Counted from the stretch's first letter, positions 39,489 through 50,285 are shown. The stretch: 64,000 nucleotides of DNA from Hippopus hippopus (GCA_946811185.2 OX328106.1:47318311-47382310), one strand, 5' to 3'. Numbers and translations: made by a program. Notes: generated by a model from the letters alone, not told the origin.

Positions 39489-39677
39489 AGTTAGACCTTT
39501 CAGCAAACAATCTCGTATTTTGATATATCTGGGATAGAAGGCCTTAGATAGAAAACATGGTAGGAAAAGGAGAAAATGCTGCTGACCAGCCCATTATCTC
39601 AGCCACATCTATCATGGTGTCAACAAATGTCATCAATATGGACATGTGCAAAGTTTTTTTGTCTAGTAAAAAGTTAA
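39489..39677 (+). mobile_element. TPM + with right arm deleted
   Basis: TTAGACCTTTCAGCAAACAA start, CTGCTGACC centre, then directly TCAGCCACATCTATCATG; end GTCTAGTAAAAAGTTAA. Confidence 0.72.
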
Positions 39678-39979
39678 TCAAATATCATCTCTAAAACAAA
39701 AAAATGTCATATTCTATATCTCACATAAGTATTTCTCATAATATTCTTGTTCATCATCATTGTCTTATTTGAATGTGTTTGATTTTGCTCATGTTGTCAT
39801 TATTTTTCTTTCTTTACCATGCTGTGTGGCATACACTGTGTATACAGGGTCGTTTGGAAAGACCCAGATGTTGTACATATTGAGTGCTGTTTCAGCCAGA
39901 ATGCCAGGGAAAAAAAATAGATAAATAATAATTATATGAATATTTATTTACTGAAAACTCCTTACCTCATGAACAATAA
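39678..39979. other. No gene or named repeat recognised
   Basis: Intergenic, AT-rich. Confidence 0.4.
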
Positions 39980-40254
39980 GAGCCATGCTGTGTGAAAAGG
40001 GGACATTTGCAAAAAGTAATGCAATTTCAAAAAGTATTGACCCAAGTCAGCCTGTGCAGTCCAAGCATGCTGACCTGGGTCAAAACTTTATGCTATTAGT
40101 CAATTTTCAGCAAGTCAAAGAACCAGCCTACCTCATAATTCAGTTGGTTGGTAGACAAAATGGATGTTACAGATCCTAATTATGTGATGACTTGCTTGGT
40201 AAAATGCATCATGGAGATGCATTACCGGTAAACCTCCGTTTGCCAGAGCATGGT
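39980..40254 (+). mobile_element. GAGC-MITE
   Basis: GAGCCATGCTGTGTGAAAAG start; AAGTCAGCCTGTGCAGTCC with partial complement at 40045; end GCCAGAGCATGG. Confidence 0.82.
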
Positions 40255-40296
40255 TTGTATTTATATGCAGCAGACTTTAATCCTCAGAATGCTGAA

Positions 40297-40528
40297 TCAA
40301 TACAGTACCAGATGACAAAATTTTAGACTTGTCCTAATTGAAAGCATTTGCAGATGACAAATTTATTGTGGCTCACACGATGGGAATTGACTTTGAACTG
40401 GCAGAAAACATTGTGGGGAAAGAAGAAAATGCTGCTTACCAGCATTTTCTTCTTTTCTCATAATGTTTTCAAAAGATTATTTTGTTTCGGGTGGTAAAAA
40501 CTTTGGATTATTTGGTAAAGAGTCAATG
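40297..40528 (-). mobile_element. TPM -, full length
   Basis: CAGTACCAGATGACAAAAT start, GCTTACC centre, TTTGGTAAAGAGTCAA end. Confidence 0.84.
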
Positions 40529-40599
40529 AAATGGATTCATTGTATAGTGGGAAAAAGCCAAAATATTACATTTTTGAAATTATTTTGGCCAGAATATTT

Positions 40600-40695
40600 T
40601 AAACAGTAACTGACAGTATAGGGTCAAGATCAGACCAGATGTCCTGACCACAGTTGAATCTTGACCATACACTCAATGCAAAAGCAATATAAGTG
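40600..40695. repeat. QTD fragment
   Basis: GGGTCAAGATCAGACCAGAT and partial complement TTGAATCTTGACC. Confidence 0.45.
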
Positions 40696-40715
40696 GTGCT
40701 TTAGTGGTGTAAAAG

Positions 40716-40922
40716 TTAACTCTTTACCAAATGACAAATTTCTAGCCTGGACTAGTTTGAAAGCATTTGCAGATGTTGAAGAAAACATGTCTCAGATGAT
40801 GATATAAGTCTCTAATAGGGTAGAAAACATTGTTAGAAAAGAAGAAAATGCTGGTTACCAGCATTTTCTTCTTTTCCAACAATGTTTTCCAAAAGCTTAA
40901 ATAATGTGCGGTAAATAATTAT
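40716..40922 (-). mobile_element. TPM -, right end short
   Basis: TTAACTCTTTACCAAATGAC start, GGTTACC centre, AATAATGTGCGGTAAATAAT end. Confidence 0.84.
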
Positions 40923-40995
40923 ATAGGAATAAACATGTTTCAAGGGAAAACATTGAGAGCACTTTCATCTTTTGCAACATTGCTTTCAAGATTTT

Positions 40996-41139
40996 TTGCT
41001 AGAAGTGATGTGTAAATGAGTTACATATGTATATATAAATATAAGAACCAGTGTAAATGAGATACATATATACATAAGAACCGGTGTAAATGAGATGCAT
41101 ATACATGTATATAAATATAAGAACCAGTGTAAATGAGAA

Positions 41140-41170
<31 letters not shown>

Positions 41171-41218
41171 AGAAACAGGTGTAAATGAGATACATGTTTA
41201 TAAATAGGAACCAGTACG
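40996..41218. repeat. Minisatellite, about 48-bp unit, with CA/TA microsatellite
   Basis: Five copies of AAGAACCAGTGTAAATGAGA followed by a variable TACATA/TATA run; one unit carries a (CA)n-(TA)n expansion at 41142-41170. Confidence 0.85.
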
Positions 41219-41290
41219 TAGAAAAGAGATATAATTATTATAGAGAATACAGACAGAACTTGTCACTCTCATTATGCTTTATCTGTTATT

Positions 41291-41997
41291 TAAAGATACA
41301 TCTATAGTTTTCAGCCAGTTTTTAAAGTAACAATAAAGTCCAAAAGTAAACAAAGCGGGTGTTTAAATGCATTTGAATTTATATCATACCATTTAAAATC
41401 ATGGAAATTATTGTGAAGGTAGCAATCTATCATTGTGCGGTTGGTCCAAGTGTTAGTTGCTGACAGAGAAATTAATTTCAAAACTAGTTAAAACCTGCCA
41501 GGTAGCTGTGTCTTTTGTTAACTTTTTGCCTGATTTTAAAATTCTTTTTTCTGCCAGTGACTAACATATGGCCTGACCACACGATAACAGACTGTCATCT
41601 CCACAATATTTTTCAAACTTTTAAATAGTACGATTTAAATTTAAATGTATTATGACACCTGCTTTGATATTTTGGCCTTTACTGGGCCTTTAACCCATTT
41701 CATCCTTATTTTATGAAACTATAATTATTCTTGTATCTTCATGCCAAATGTTGCCTCTGATGGCTGCAAGATTGCACATATTACGGCAGATAGAAAATGC
41801 ATTTTATGTTTCGGAGGCATCCGAAGCAATCTATTTTGTTGTTTCCAGTTTTAAATGAGGACAAATCCCTTGTGTTTTTCTATCCCTTACACTATATATA
41901 TTGGTAGTTTATTTATATTTACACAGCTGAGTCATTCTACATACTTTCAAGTTTTAACAGCGTTTTGTTTGTCTCAAGCTGTAAGGATGTATCTTTA
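41291..41997 (+). mobile_element. AAAGATAC element, 707 bp
   Basis: TAAAGATACATCTATAG start and GGATGTATCTTTA end. It contains TTTATGAAACTATAATTATT and ATCTTCATGCCAAATGTTGC, matching 4780-4820. Confidence 0.75.
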
Positions 41998-42117
41998 ATT
42001 GTCTTGTTATAAACTGGCTTTATAGACATATCTCGGAAATTGTTATTGTTTATTTGTTAAATCTGATCAGTATTTGTGTTTTGAAAGGTGATGTTCTCTT
42101 TCAAAGTTTTCAACTTT

Positions 42118-42346
42118 AATTAGCTCTTTACCAAACAATCCTGCCTTTTAACCACCCTGAAGAAAAAAGTTTTTGAAATCATTAAGGGGAAAAGAGAAAA
42201 TGCTCTTAACCAGCATTTTCTTTTTTTTCCTGCAGTGTTTTCTAGCTTTCTGAAACCAAGTATTTTCTCCTTTTTCAACAACAATGTTTTTGCAGGCCTT
42301 CTTCATCAGTGCTGTCTAATCAGAGGATTGTCTGGTATAGGATTGA
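42118..42346. mobile_element. Hybrid TPM with two CAATCC-type ends
   Basis: The left end reads CTCTTTACCAAACAATCC and ACCACCCTGAAG; the right end reads CTTCTTCATCAGTGC and GAGGATTGTCTGGTATAGG, the same arm inverted. There is no GACAAAATTTT arm. The core holds AACCAGCATTTTC and a second TTTTCTCCTTTTT. Confidence 0.78.
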
Positions 42347-42438
42347 CTCTTTACCAGACGACAAAATTTTAGACATGTCCAAATTGAAAGCATTTGCAGA
42401 TGACAAACTCAGTGTGCGACTCAAATGATGGGATGTAT
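42344..42438 (-). repeat. TPM - left arm
   Basis: TGACTCTTTACCAGACGACA to CAAACTCAGTGTGCGACTC; cut by the next copy. Confidence 0.75.
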
Positions 42439-42439
42439 C

Positions 42440-42662
42440 TCTTAACACTTTACCAAATGACATTATTTTAGACTAGTCCAAATTGGAAGCATTTGCAGAC
42501 GACAAAATTAATGTGACTCAAAAATTGAAATTTGTGTTGGGAAGGGTAGAAAAGATTGTGGGAAAAGGAGAAAATGCTGGTTACAAGCATTTTCCCACAA
42601 TGTTTTCAGAAGTCTTCTTTCTCAGGGTCGTGAAAACCCGAGATTGTGTGGTAAAGGGTTAA
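42440..42662 (-). mobile_element. TPM - with shortened arm
   Basis: TTAACACTTTACCAAATGAC start, GGTTACAAGCATTTTCCC core, GGTAAAGGGTTAA end. Confidence 0.87.
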
Positions 42663-42803
42663 GGAGTAGAAAACATTGTGGAGAAAGCAGAAAATGCTGT
42701 TTAGCGGAAAATGCGGTTTACCAACATTTTTTTCTTTTTCTCGGTTTCCAACGCTTTCTTTCTCTGGGTCAATGAAAACTGGGATTCTGTGGTAAAGATT
42801 TAA
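42659..42803 (-). repeat. TPM - right part
   Basis: TTAAGGAGTAGAAAACATTG then a duplicated GGAAAATGCGGTTTACC core and GTGGTAAAGATTTAA. Confidence 0.7.
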
Positions 42804-43106
42804 AGCTGATTTATGCTTCTTTTCGTATCCAAAACATTGAGGTTTTACTGTGTTATATTTGTTACTGCTGTGACTGTATGTTACATGTTACACTCTGTTA
42901 TCGGTTGACATTTACAAGTAAAATGGCAATGGGAAGTTTAATTTTTTTTGTTGTCTGTGCATCAATGCACCCTTGTTCAGTGATCTGATTTGGATCTGTA
43001 ATGCTTCTTTATCAGTATCTATGATACTCTTGTCAAGCTTCCAAATAAATTTGTAGCAGAACTGCTGTGTTTATACACTGGGTTATTTCAACAGTACTTT
43101 TTACTA
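42804..43106. other. No gene or named repeat recognised
   Basis: Intergenic. AAGCTTCCAAATAAATTTG at 43036 holds an AATAAA, a weak candidate for a distal polyadenylation site of the RTK. Confidence 0.3.
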
Positions 43107-43320
43107 TTAACCCTTAGACTGGTAAGTGTGACTCAATGACCATTTGTGGACAGTGTTGATCAAGATCAGACTGCACAGAACACGCAGTCTGATCTTGGAT
43201 CTACACTGTCCAGTAAGGAGATTTTTTTCCCTAAAAAAAATACCTTCGAAAGAGCAAAATTTTGGTATTTATTACCAGCTTTAAATTTTCATTTCACTTA
43301 TTTAGCAGGTAATGGGTTGA
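43107..43320. mobile_element. QTD element, full length
   Basis: TTAACCCTTAGACTGGTAAG start; stem AAGATCAGACTGCAC / CGCAGTCTGATCTT; end GGTAATGGGTTGA. Aligns end to end with 16107-16319. Confidence 0.82.
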
Positions 43321-43409
43321 GTGGCTAGAACTATTGCAGGTCAACAAATCTCCCTATTGGTTGCCTTTTCATTTGTAGCATAACTGCGATGTTTATGCAC
43401 TAGATTTAT

Positions 43410-43625
43410 TACAACCGTCTCGACTTTGAACTACCCTTAGGAAGAAAGCTTTGGAAAACATAGTGGGAAAAGGAGAAAATGTTGGAAACCAGCATTTTCT
43501 CCTTTTCCCACTATGTTTTCTTCCCTTCCCGAGACAAATTTCAATTCTTGAGTCGCATTTTTGTTGTCAGCAGATGCTTCCAATTTAGGCTTGTCTAAAA
43601 TTTTGTCGTTCGGTAAAGAGTTAAG
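43410..43625 (+). mobile_element. TPM +, left terminus lost
   Basis: ACCGTCTCGACTTTGAACTA start; long palindrome with GGAAACC centre; CGTTCGGTAAAGAGTTAA end. Confidence 0.85.
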
Positions 43626-43799
43626 TAACTAGAATTGTTGAAGGTTAACAAATCTACCCATCGGTTGCCTTTTCATATGGAGGAGAAATGCTATGTTTAT
43701 TAATTGGCTTATTAAGCCGTAAAGTGCGGAATAAACCCAACAAATGTCTTTAGTCTTTAAGTAGGACCCAAATGATTGCATTTTCATTGTTGCTGTTGT

Positions 43800-43925
43800 C
43801 TACAGTGTTTCAGCAAAGTGGACAGTGCAGATCAAGGATCAGACTGCACGTTTTGTGCAGTCTGATCTTGATCTACACTGCCCAAAAAGACAACTATAGG
43901 TGTGAAAGGCACTTTAAGGGTTAAA
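43800..43925. mobile_element. QTD element, right part
   Basis: Stem AAGGATCAGACTGCACG / GTGCAGTCTGATCTT at 43834-43872; AAGGGTTAA end; left end unclear. Confidence 0.65.
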
Positions 43926-44127
43926 ACAGTCTTTTCTGTTAAATAACTAGAATATTTGCTCAACAAATACCCCCATATGTTGCCTTTTCAATGGATCACG
44001 AAAATAATTCAAAGGGCCATAACTCTACAATAGCCAACCATTTGTCATGAAAATTGCAAGTGCGTAAATTCCCATGGTTGAAAGGCTTCCATTCAAATTT
44101 CAGACATATTGATTGAAAACTGAAGGC

Positions 44128-44403
44128 TTAACTCTTTACTAAATGACAAAATTTTGGACTAGACCAAATTGAAAGCATGTGCAGATGACAAATGTGGCTT
44201 AAATGATGATTTCTGTCTGTGATAGGGTAGAAAACATTGTTGGAAAAGGAGAAAATGGTGATAACCAGCATTTTCTCCTTTTACCACAACATTTGTACCA
44301 TATTTGAGAAAAATAGCACCATCTGAGCCACAATGAAATTGTCATCTGCAAATGCTTTCAATTTGGACAAGGCTAAAATTTTGTTGTCTGTTAAACGGTT
44401 AAT
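44128..44403. mobile_element. Hybrid TPM with two GACAAAATTTT-type ends
   Basis: The left end reads TTAACTCTTTACTAAATGAC and AAATTGAAAGCATGTGCAG; the right end reads GTCATCTGCAAATGCTTTCA and GGCTAAAATTTTGTTGTC, the same arm inverted, ending ACGGTTAA. The whole element is one long inverted repeat around GATAACC. Confidence 0.85.
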
Positions 44404-44752
44404 CAAACTAAGTCACATTAATTTGATATCCATACAAGAGAGTCACAAATACCTTGTTTTACATACCCGAGTTAACAAGAACTCAGTCTATTAAAGATCA
44501 TACTTGAGAAAACTCTCCATTTCTCACAATGTTTTCATGTATTTGACTTTAGAGGTAACTGCAAAAGAGCCAAAAGGGAGGGGTAAAAGAAAGCTAAATC
44601 AAGGTCAAATGGTGATGTACAGACATAAAACCCAACTAAGTGTGCCGAGACATGTATGACTTTTAATACTAGAGAGTATTTTGAATACAATACGAAAATA
44701 CTGTCAACCAAAATTTATCAACTACCACTCTAATAAAGTTTCCATTATATCC
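44404..44752. other. No gene or named repeat recognised
   Basis: Intergenic. No domain in the short frames. Confidence 0.4.
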
Positions 44753-45200
44753 TGAACCCTTTCCAAACAATCCATTTTTTTAACTCTTTACCAAACAACA
44801 AAATTTTGGACTTTACCAAATTGAAAGCATTAATTTTGTAGATGATGAAATAAATGTAGATCAAACGTTGTTTTTTGTCTTTGGTAGGATAGAAAACATT
44901 TTGGGAAAAGGAGAAAATGCTGGTTACCAGCACTTCCTCCTTTTCCAGCAATATTTTCTAAAGCCAACTTCTTCAGGGTTGTTAAAACACGGGATTGTGT
45001 GGTAAAGGGTTAAAATTAAGAACAATGAAGTTGAAACCCTCTGATAACATTGTAGGAAAAAATGCAAATGCTGGTAACAAGCATTTTCTATATTTCCCAC
45101 AATGTTTTCTATGCTTTCAAAGTCAAACCAATCATATAAAACAACATTTAGCTGTTAATTTTGACCAGTCTGAAATTTTTTTGTTTGGTAAATGGGTTAA
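44753..45200 (+). mobile_element. TPM + split by a nested TPM
   Basis: Left piece GAACCCTTTCCAAACAATCC ends at the internal TTAA (44779-44782). The right piece resumes at TTAA (45010-45013) and runs through GGTAACAAGC to GTTTGGTAAATGGGTTAA. Confidence 0.85.
44779..45013 (-). mobile_element. TPM - inserted at TTAA of another TPM
   Basis: TTAACTCTTTACCAAACAAC start, GGTTACC centre, GGTAAAGGGTTAA end. The host copy has TTAA at this place in the reference (within CGACTTTTAACGACC), so the TTAA on both sides is a target duplication. Confidence 0.9.
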
Positions 45201-45425
45201 CCCTTTACCACACGGCAAAATTTAAGACCTATCCAAATTGAAAGCATTTGCAGACGACAATTTCATAGTGGCTCAAATGACGCAACTTTTCTTTGATAGG
45301 GTAGAAAACTTTGTGGGAAAAGGAGAAAATGCTGGTTACCAGCATTTTCTCCTTTTCCCACAATGTTTTCAAAAGGCCTCCTTTTTAGGGGCGTCAAAAG
45401 GCGTCATTGTGTGGTAATGGGTTAA
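45197..45425 (-). mobile_element. TPM -, full length, sharing TTAA with previous
   Basis: TTAACCCTTTACCACACGGC start, GGTTACC centre, near-perfect arms, GTGGTAATGGGTTAA end. Confidence 0.9.
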
Positions 45426-46033
45426 ATATTGAGGTGAATGATTAATTCTTTCTTTTTAAACAATACATTCTAAGGCATAAAAATAATTACATCTGCAGCT
45501 CTCTTTGCATTGAACATTTATTCTTCTTCACAGAAGAGTTTTATTTATCCATTTTTGTGACAGTTTTCATTTATCCATTTTGTTACATAGTTTTCATTTA
45601 TCCATTTTGTCATAGAATTCTCATTTATCCCCTCTGTAACATAATGCTTCCAGCTCAGCAGTGAAAGGTACAATGTAAATGGAATGTTGAAGCTTAAGCT
45701 TGTAATGAGCTTAATTAAAACATGAGAATATTAACTAATTACCTCCTGAAAATTCTACAGCAGATGACTTTGAAAGCACCTATGCAAAATTTGAACATTT
45801 AGCATGAATTTAGGTTTCGCGTACAAAACCCATGTGAAGACATAGTGGTAAATAGAGGAACTTTTCAATGAGAGTATTTTTTTCTTTTGACACACCGTTT
45901 CTGAAAGTGGTCTGCTGCAACACAAATAGTCATTTGCCAGAAGGTAATGAGCTAGAATAAATTGATGCATAATAAGTTGACTAGATTTAGTGTGATTCAG
46001 TAAAGCTGAAATAGCACATGACAGGCAAACATG
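45426..46033. other. Short minisatellite and unclassified sequence
   Basis: Four units of about 32 bp with TTTTCATTTATCCATTTTG lie at 45538-45633. The rest shows no gene; a decayed core with GGTAAATAGAGG is at 45847. Confidence 0.6.
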
Positions 46034-46259
46034 TTGAACTCTTTACCACAATGCAAAATTTTAGACTGGTCCAAATTCAAAGCATATGCAAACGACAACT
46101 ATTACTCAAATGAAATTTTTTGTTTGCGAAAGGGTAGAAAACATTGTGGGAAAGGGAGAAAATGCTGGTTACCAGCATTTTCTCCCTTTCCCACAATGTT
46201 TTCAAAAGCCCTTTAAAACAGGGTTGTTACAAATCAGGATAGTGTGGTAAAGCTTAATA
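46033..46259 (-). mobile_element. TPM -, full length
   Basis: TTGAACTCTTTACCACAATG start, GGTTACC centre, GTGGTAAAGCTTAA end. Confidence 0.88.
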
Positions 46260-46639
46260 AATTTTAGTACAAGCACCAACAAAATCTACAAAAAGAAATA
46301 TCATCCATAATCAAAGACTTAGATGGTTTTCTTTTCCAAGGTTTTTAACCCTTAAAGCGCATACATTTGTAAAGATTTACTAAAGGTCAATAATGAACAC
46401 AAAAAGTTTCTTTGATAACGAACAGTAAAAAATCTCTAACAAGTACAACTAAAACAAAGGTTCAGACTTTCTTCACATGATTTTCACAATGCACAACCTT
46501 GTTACTCAGTCATTGAACCTACTTTTATAATTGAAAACAAACACAATGTTTACAACTTTAGGTGACAGATAAAGATCAAACTTAACGGAAAGTGAAGTCT
46601 TAAGTCTACACTTTTTAATCTCTTTCAAAATAAAAATAT
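46260..46639. other. No gene or named repeat recognised
   Basis: Intergenic, AT-rich. Confidence 0.35.
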
Positions 46640-46740
46640 TTATGGGTGACATGGGCAGAGGGTTGACTTCTAACATAAAAGGTTCCCGATTGGGACCAAG
46701 TGATGAGTGGGGTCAAATCCCACCACTGGTTTATGTAACC
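46640..46740 (+). repeat. tRNA-like SINE head
   Basis: TGGGCAGAGGGTTGACTTC (A-box-like) and GGGGTCAAATCCCACC (B-box-like) at tRNA spacing; the arms do not pair as a functional tRNA. Confidence 0.4.
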
Positions 46741-47265
46741 ATAAAGCAATCATTAAGAGTAATAAAAACAGAAATTGTAAAATCTTGCTTCTAACCGATG
46801 TAAAATAAATCTGTCAAAACAAAAATACTCCAACAAAAGCAAACTCAATGTTGAAATCTACAGACTCCACGTAACTCAAAAGTTCTTCAGTGTTCTATGG
46901 ATAAAATGAATAACCTAAACACAACTGCACAACAATTTCAATGGCCATCTTAGTAAGAGGCCCGTAGAAATGGAGTTATTCCTATTCTAAAATGCTTCTC
47001 TAATAAAATCCATTAACTAAATGTCCACAGCATGATGTTTTGACAAAGAACTAAGATAGGTTTGTAAACTTCAATACATTTAATACTAAACCCTGCCCTT
47101 GATTTTTCCCTCTATGCAAATTGAGTATCCTTATGTTAAAGTTACATGTTCTATTAATAATTACCTCTTGAAACAAAGTTCAGAGAATTATGGGTAATAA
47201 ACTTGATTTAAGGTTCAACACACAAAAAAATACAATTAAAAATTAATTGCAACAGAAATTGCTTC
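46741..47265. other. No gene or named repeat recognised
   Basis: Intergenic, AT-rich. Confidence 0.35.
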
Positions 47266-47482
47266 TTAACCCTTTACCACAACCTTCTGCATTTTAATGA
47301 CCTTGAAGAATACAGCTTTTCAAATTGTGGAAAAAGTGAAAATGCTTGGAACCAGCATTTTCTCCCTTTCCCAATTTGTTTTCTACCCTAATGCGAACAA
47401 ATTTCATTTGGGCGACCTTAGTGATCTGTAAAATGCTTTCAATTTTGACCAGTCTATAATTTTGTTGTTTGATAAAGGGTAA
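47266..47482 (+). mobile_element. TPM +, full length
   Basis: TTAACCCTTTACCACAACCT start, GGAACC centre, GATAAAGGGTAAA end. Confidence 0.83.
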
Positions 47483-48446
47483 AATCACTTCCTCATTTTA
47501 CCACATTTTTTTTCAAAAGTGGTCTGCAGCAAGATGAAGAAGTCATCTGCAGGAGGTAATGGGATGAATAAACAAATGACTAGATGATTAAGTATGACAA
47601 CTGCAGCCAGGCAGGTTGTTCTGTCAACTGTAGAAAGATACACATCTTCTACTGTCATTCTTCAGTGCACAATCCAAACCGGTAAATCTCTTGTACTTAT
47701 TACTCAGAGTGCTAAATTAATAAAATGGACCTTTTTAATTAGGAAAAACATCAAAACTGTCATTTCATAGTTGTATTGGTCATAATATGTAACAAAGTAG
47801 CAGACAATGAAGATTCAAGATCAGACTGCACATTCTGTGCAGTCTGATCTTGGTCTTCACCATCTGCAAAGGCAATTTAAATCTGTTCCAACACTTTATG
47901 GGTTCAAGGGTAAGTTACTTTAAAGCTACATAATGTAAAATATTTATCAAATTAAACAACAGATCTGAATTTAAAAGAGAGCAAGAAACAGTAAGGGATT
48001 CAAACTATTCCCATACTTTCTCCCTCCTTGTGGCAATCAGTTTCAAAAAATCTGTGGGAAAGGCAGCTATTACATATTTGAATGCTATTACTCCTTTTTC
48101 CTCCACAATGTTTTACCGTTTTCAATTCAATTAATAGGAGATGTATACATTTCTAACAAATAGTCTCCCCTGTCACTTTTAAAGAGTTGTTGAAATGCAA
48201 TAAAAAGCAGGTGATATAATGAGTTGGGAATATAGGATTGTAAAATACTCATAAGGTACAAAAGATCAGCAGATACATTGTAACACAGTGGCAATAATAG
48301 TTTCTTATTCATTTTTCCTTTCTCTTTCTAACAATAATTACCTTGGTCAGGTAGCCTAACCCTTTTGAACAAAGTTTCCCAACCCTTAGAAGTCTACATA
48401 CAAAATTTTATACATGTGTATGTCTACAGTTTCACAGGAACAGCTA
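47483..48446. other. No gene; QTD and degenerate TPM pieces
   Basis: QTD stem TCAAGATCAGACTGCACA / TGTGCAGTCTGATCTTGG at 47816-47854; a degenerate TPM core at 48050-48120. Confidence 0.5.
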
Positions 48447-48674
48447 TTTAGCCCTTTACTACACATTCCTGACTTTAACAACCCTGTGAAAGAAAGCTTT
48501 TGAAAACATTGTGGGAAAAGGAGGAAATACTGGTAACTTGTATTTTCTGTTTTTCCCACTTTGTTTTCTACCCCATCAAGAACAAATCCCATCATTTGAG
48601 CCAAGTTAAATTTGTTGTCTGTAAATGCTTTCATTTGGAACAATAAAAAATTTTGATGTTTGGTAAACAGTTAA
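48447..48674 (+). mobile_element. TPM +, full length
   Basis: TTTAGCCCTTTACTACACAT start, ACTGGTAACTTG centre, TTTGGTAAACAGTTAA end shared with the next. Confidence 0.86.
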
Positions 48675-48894
48675 CCCTTTACCACTCATTCCCAAACTGA
48701 ATGACCCTGTGAAAGAAAGCTTTTGAAAACTTTGTGGGAAAAGGAGAAAATGCTGATGACCAGCATTTTCTCCTTTCCCCCAATATTTTCTACCCCTCAA
48801 CAACAACATTTAATTTTTTAATCACATTTTGTCTTCTGCAAATGCTTTCAATTTGGACCAGTCTTAAGTTTTGTCCTTTGGTAAAGAGTTGAAT
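48671..48894 (+). mobile_element. TPM +, full length, in tandem
   Basis: TTAACCCTTTACCACTCATT start, GATGACC centre, TTTGGTAAAGAGTTGAA end. Confidence 0.87.
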
Positions 48895-49007
48895 TTTCTT
48901 GTACAAATACATTTGACAGCAATAATTGTTGACAAACAATGGACAAACAACAAAGTTCACCTCAGCAACATGTGCTAGGGTGCTACAGAAACTATGGGAC
49001 ATAATAC

Positions 49008-49232
49008 TTAATCCTTTACCCAACAATCCAAAGCTTTTACCACCATGAGAAACAACGCTTTTGAAGTTATAGAGGAAAGAGGAGAAAATGCTGTTAACCA
49101 GCATCTTTTCCTTTTCCTAGGATGTTTTCTAGTCCTTCCAAGACACTTTCTATCATTTCAGCTGCTTTTCAGTTGTCTGTAAATGCTTTCAATATGGAGG
49201 AATATGAAATTTTGTTCTTTGGTAAAGGATTA
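49008..49232 (+). mobile_element. TPM + next to the QDPR stop
   Basis: CTTAATCCTTTACCCAACAA start, GTTAACC centre, TTTGGTAAAGGATTAA end, 52 bp beyond the QDPR stop codon. Confidence 0.84.
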
Positions 49233-49283
49233 ACTGGAATGGCAGTCGGAAATTCTGTATTGGCCAGCTTGTCATGGATAGCT

Positions 49284-49383
49284 TTATACTGGAATGAGCT
49301 CTGTCTTGCCTTCCTTGGTAATCATTTTAATCAAACTACCATTGGCTGGCCTTTCTTTATTCTCAGTCCATTCCTCAAAGGTA
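49284..49383 (-). CDS. QDPR: QDPR last coding exon
   Basis: 100 bp, phase 2 in, ending at TAA (49284-49286); acceptor TCTGATTTCAG. It encodes TFEEWTENKERPANGSLIKM and ITKEGKTELIPV. GSLIKMITKEGKTEL matches the conserved C-terminus. A TPM copy begins 52 bp beyond the stop, so the 3' UTR probably contains it. Confidence 0.93.
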
Positions 49384-49469
49384 CTGAAATCAGACAAGGA
49401 CAAGTTATGTTGGCTCGTAAATTAATTTCATTTCAATATTCTTTTTCATGAAACAAATCTTAAGCACAC

Positions 49470-49541
49470 AAATTTTACAGCATTTAAGTCAAATATGAAA
49501 ATTGATATTTCATATTTGACTTGAATGCTGTAAAATTTGCA
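49470..49541. repeat. Hairpin with about 31-bp arms
   Basis: AAATTTTACAGCATTTAAG then TCAAATATGAAAT and its complement, one mismatch, around a short TTGAT loop. In the last QDPR intron, about 90 bp from the exon. Confidence 0.75.
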
Positions 49542-49808
49542 TGAAAATGTGGTAGAATGCAGTAATGCATGAAAAAACTGCTTACAAGCAATTTTTCCTT
49601 TTCATAAAATGGTTTTAAAAGAGGTCTGGCCAAAAACAGAAGAAGAGCACCACATGCAGGTGCCATTGCTAGGCTGTGGGTGCATTTTCATTGGAAAACC
49701 TACGTAAAAAAGAGGCTTAAGTCTGCCAAAAATATTGTGAGAGTTACCTGTCTGGAGGCATGAGGAACTATCAAAGATTTTACACAAAGATGTAGACAAC
49801 AAATAGAG

Positions 49809-49966
49809 TTTATTTCATCAGCTTGTGGTTAATATGGGGAAATATTTGCCAAAAAAGGGAAAGGTATGCGAAAATAACGAGTGCCGTAAGGCACGAGTTA
49901 TTTTCGCGGACCTTTTCCTTTCGAGGCAAATATTTCCCCATATTAACCACAAGCTGATGAAATAAA
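49809..49966. mobile_element. Fold-back element, about 75-bp arms
   Basis: TTTATTTCATCAGCTTGTGG, AATATGGGGAAATATTTGCC and CGAAAATAACGAGTGCC on the left are mirrored by GGCACGAGTTATTTTCG and GGCAAATATTTCCCC... on the right, around GTAA. Distinct from TPM, with no shared motif. Confidence 0.85.
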
Positions 49967-50180
49967 TTATTATTATATTTCCTCTGATTATTTATTTAAA
50001 AAAGTAGTTCCAGATTTTCGGCAGGAGGAAAACATTCACTGTGATGGGGAAATAATTCCCCCCAGCTTAAATTATGACATTTCTTTACCTGTAACATTTC
50101 TAAAAATAGACACATGAAATATAATATAAAGGGCTATCACAATACCTTGAGGCTTATTCAAAAACAATCAAGATAATAAA

Positions 50181-50285
50181 ACATGCAAAAGAACTGGTAA
50201 AAGGAAAGTACAGGAAAGCATAGATAGAAGCAATGGCTGCCATACTATCAGTGAAATAATGTTGCAAAAAGGTCTTAGAAATAAA
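50181..50285 (+). repeat. SINE body fragment
   Basis: AGAACTGGTAAAAGGAAAG and ATCAGTGAAATAATGTTGC resemble the body at 5600-5700. Confidence 0.45.

Noticed and set aside
43036..43055. AATAAA as the receptor kinase polyadenylation signal
   Set aside because: It is 4.5 kb beyond the stop with many repeats between; kept only as a weak possibility.
49122..49451. A 109-residue + strand ORF near QDPR
   Set aside because: It overlaps a TPM and is antisense to the last QDPR exon, whose reading is supported by homology and phase.
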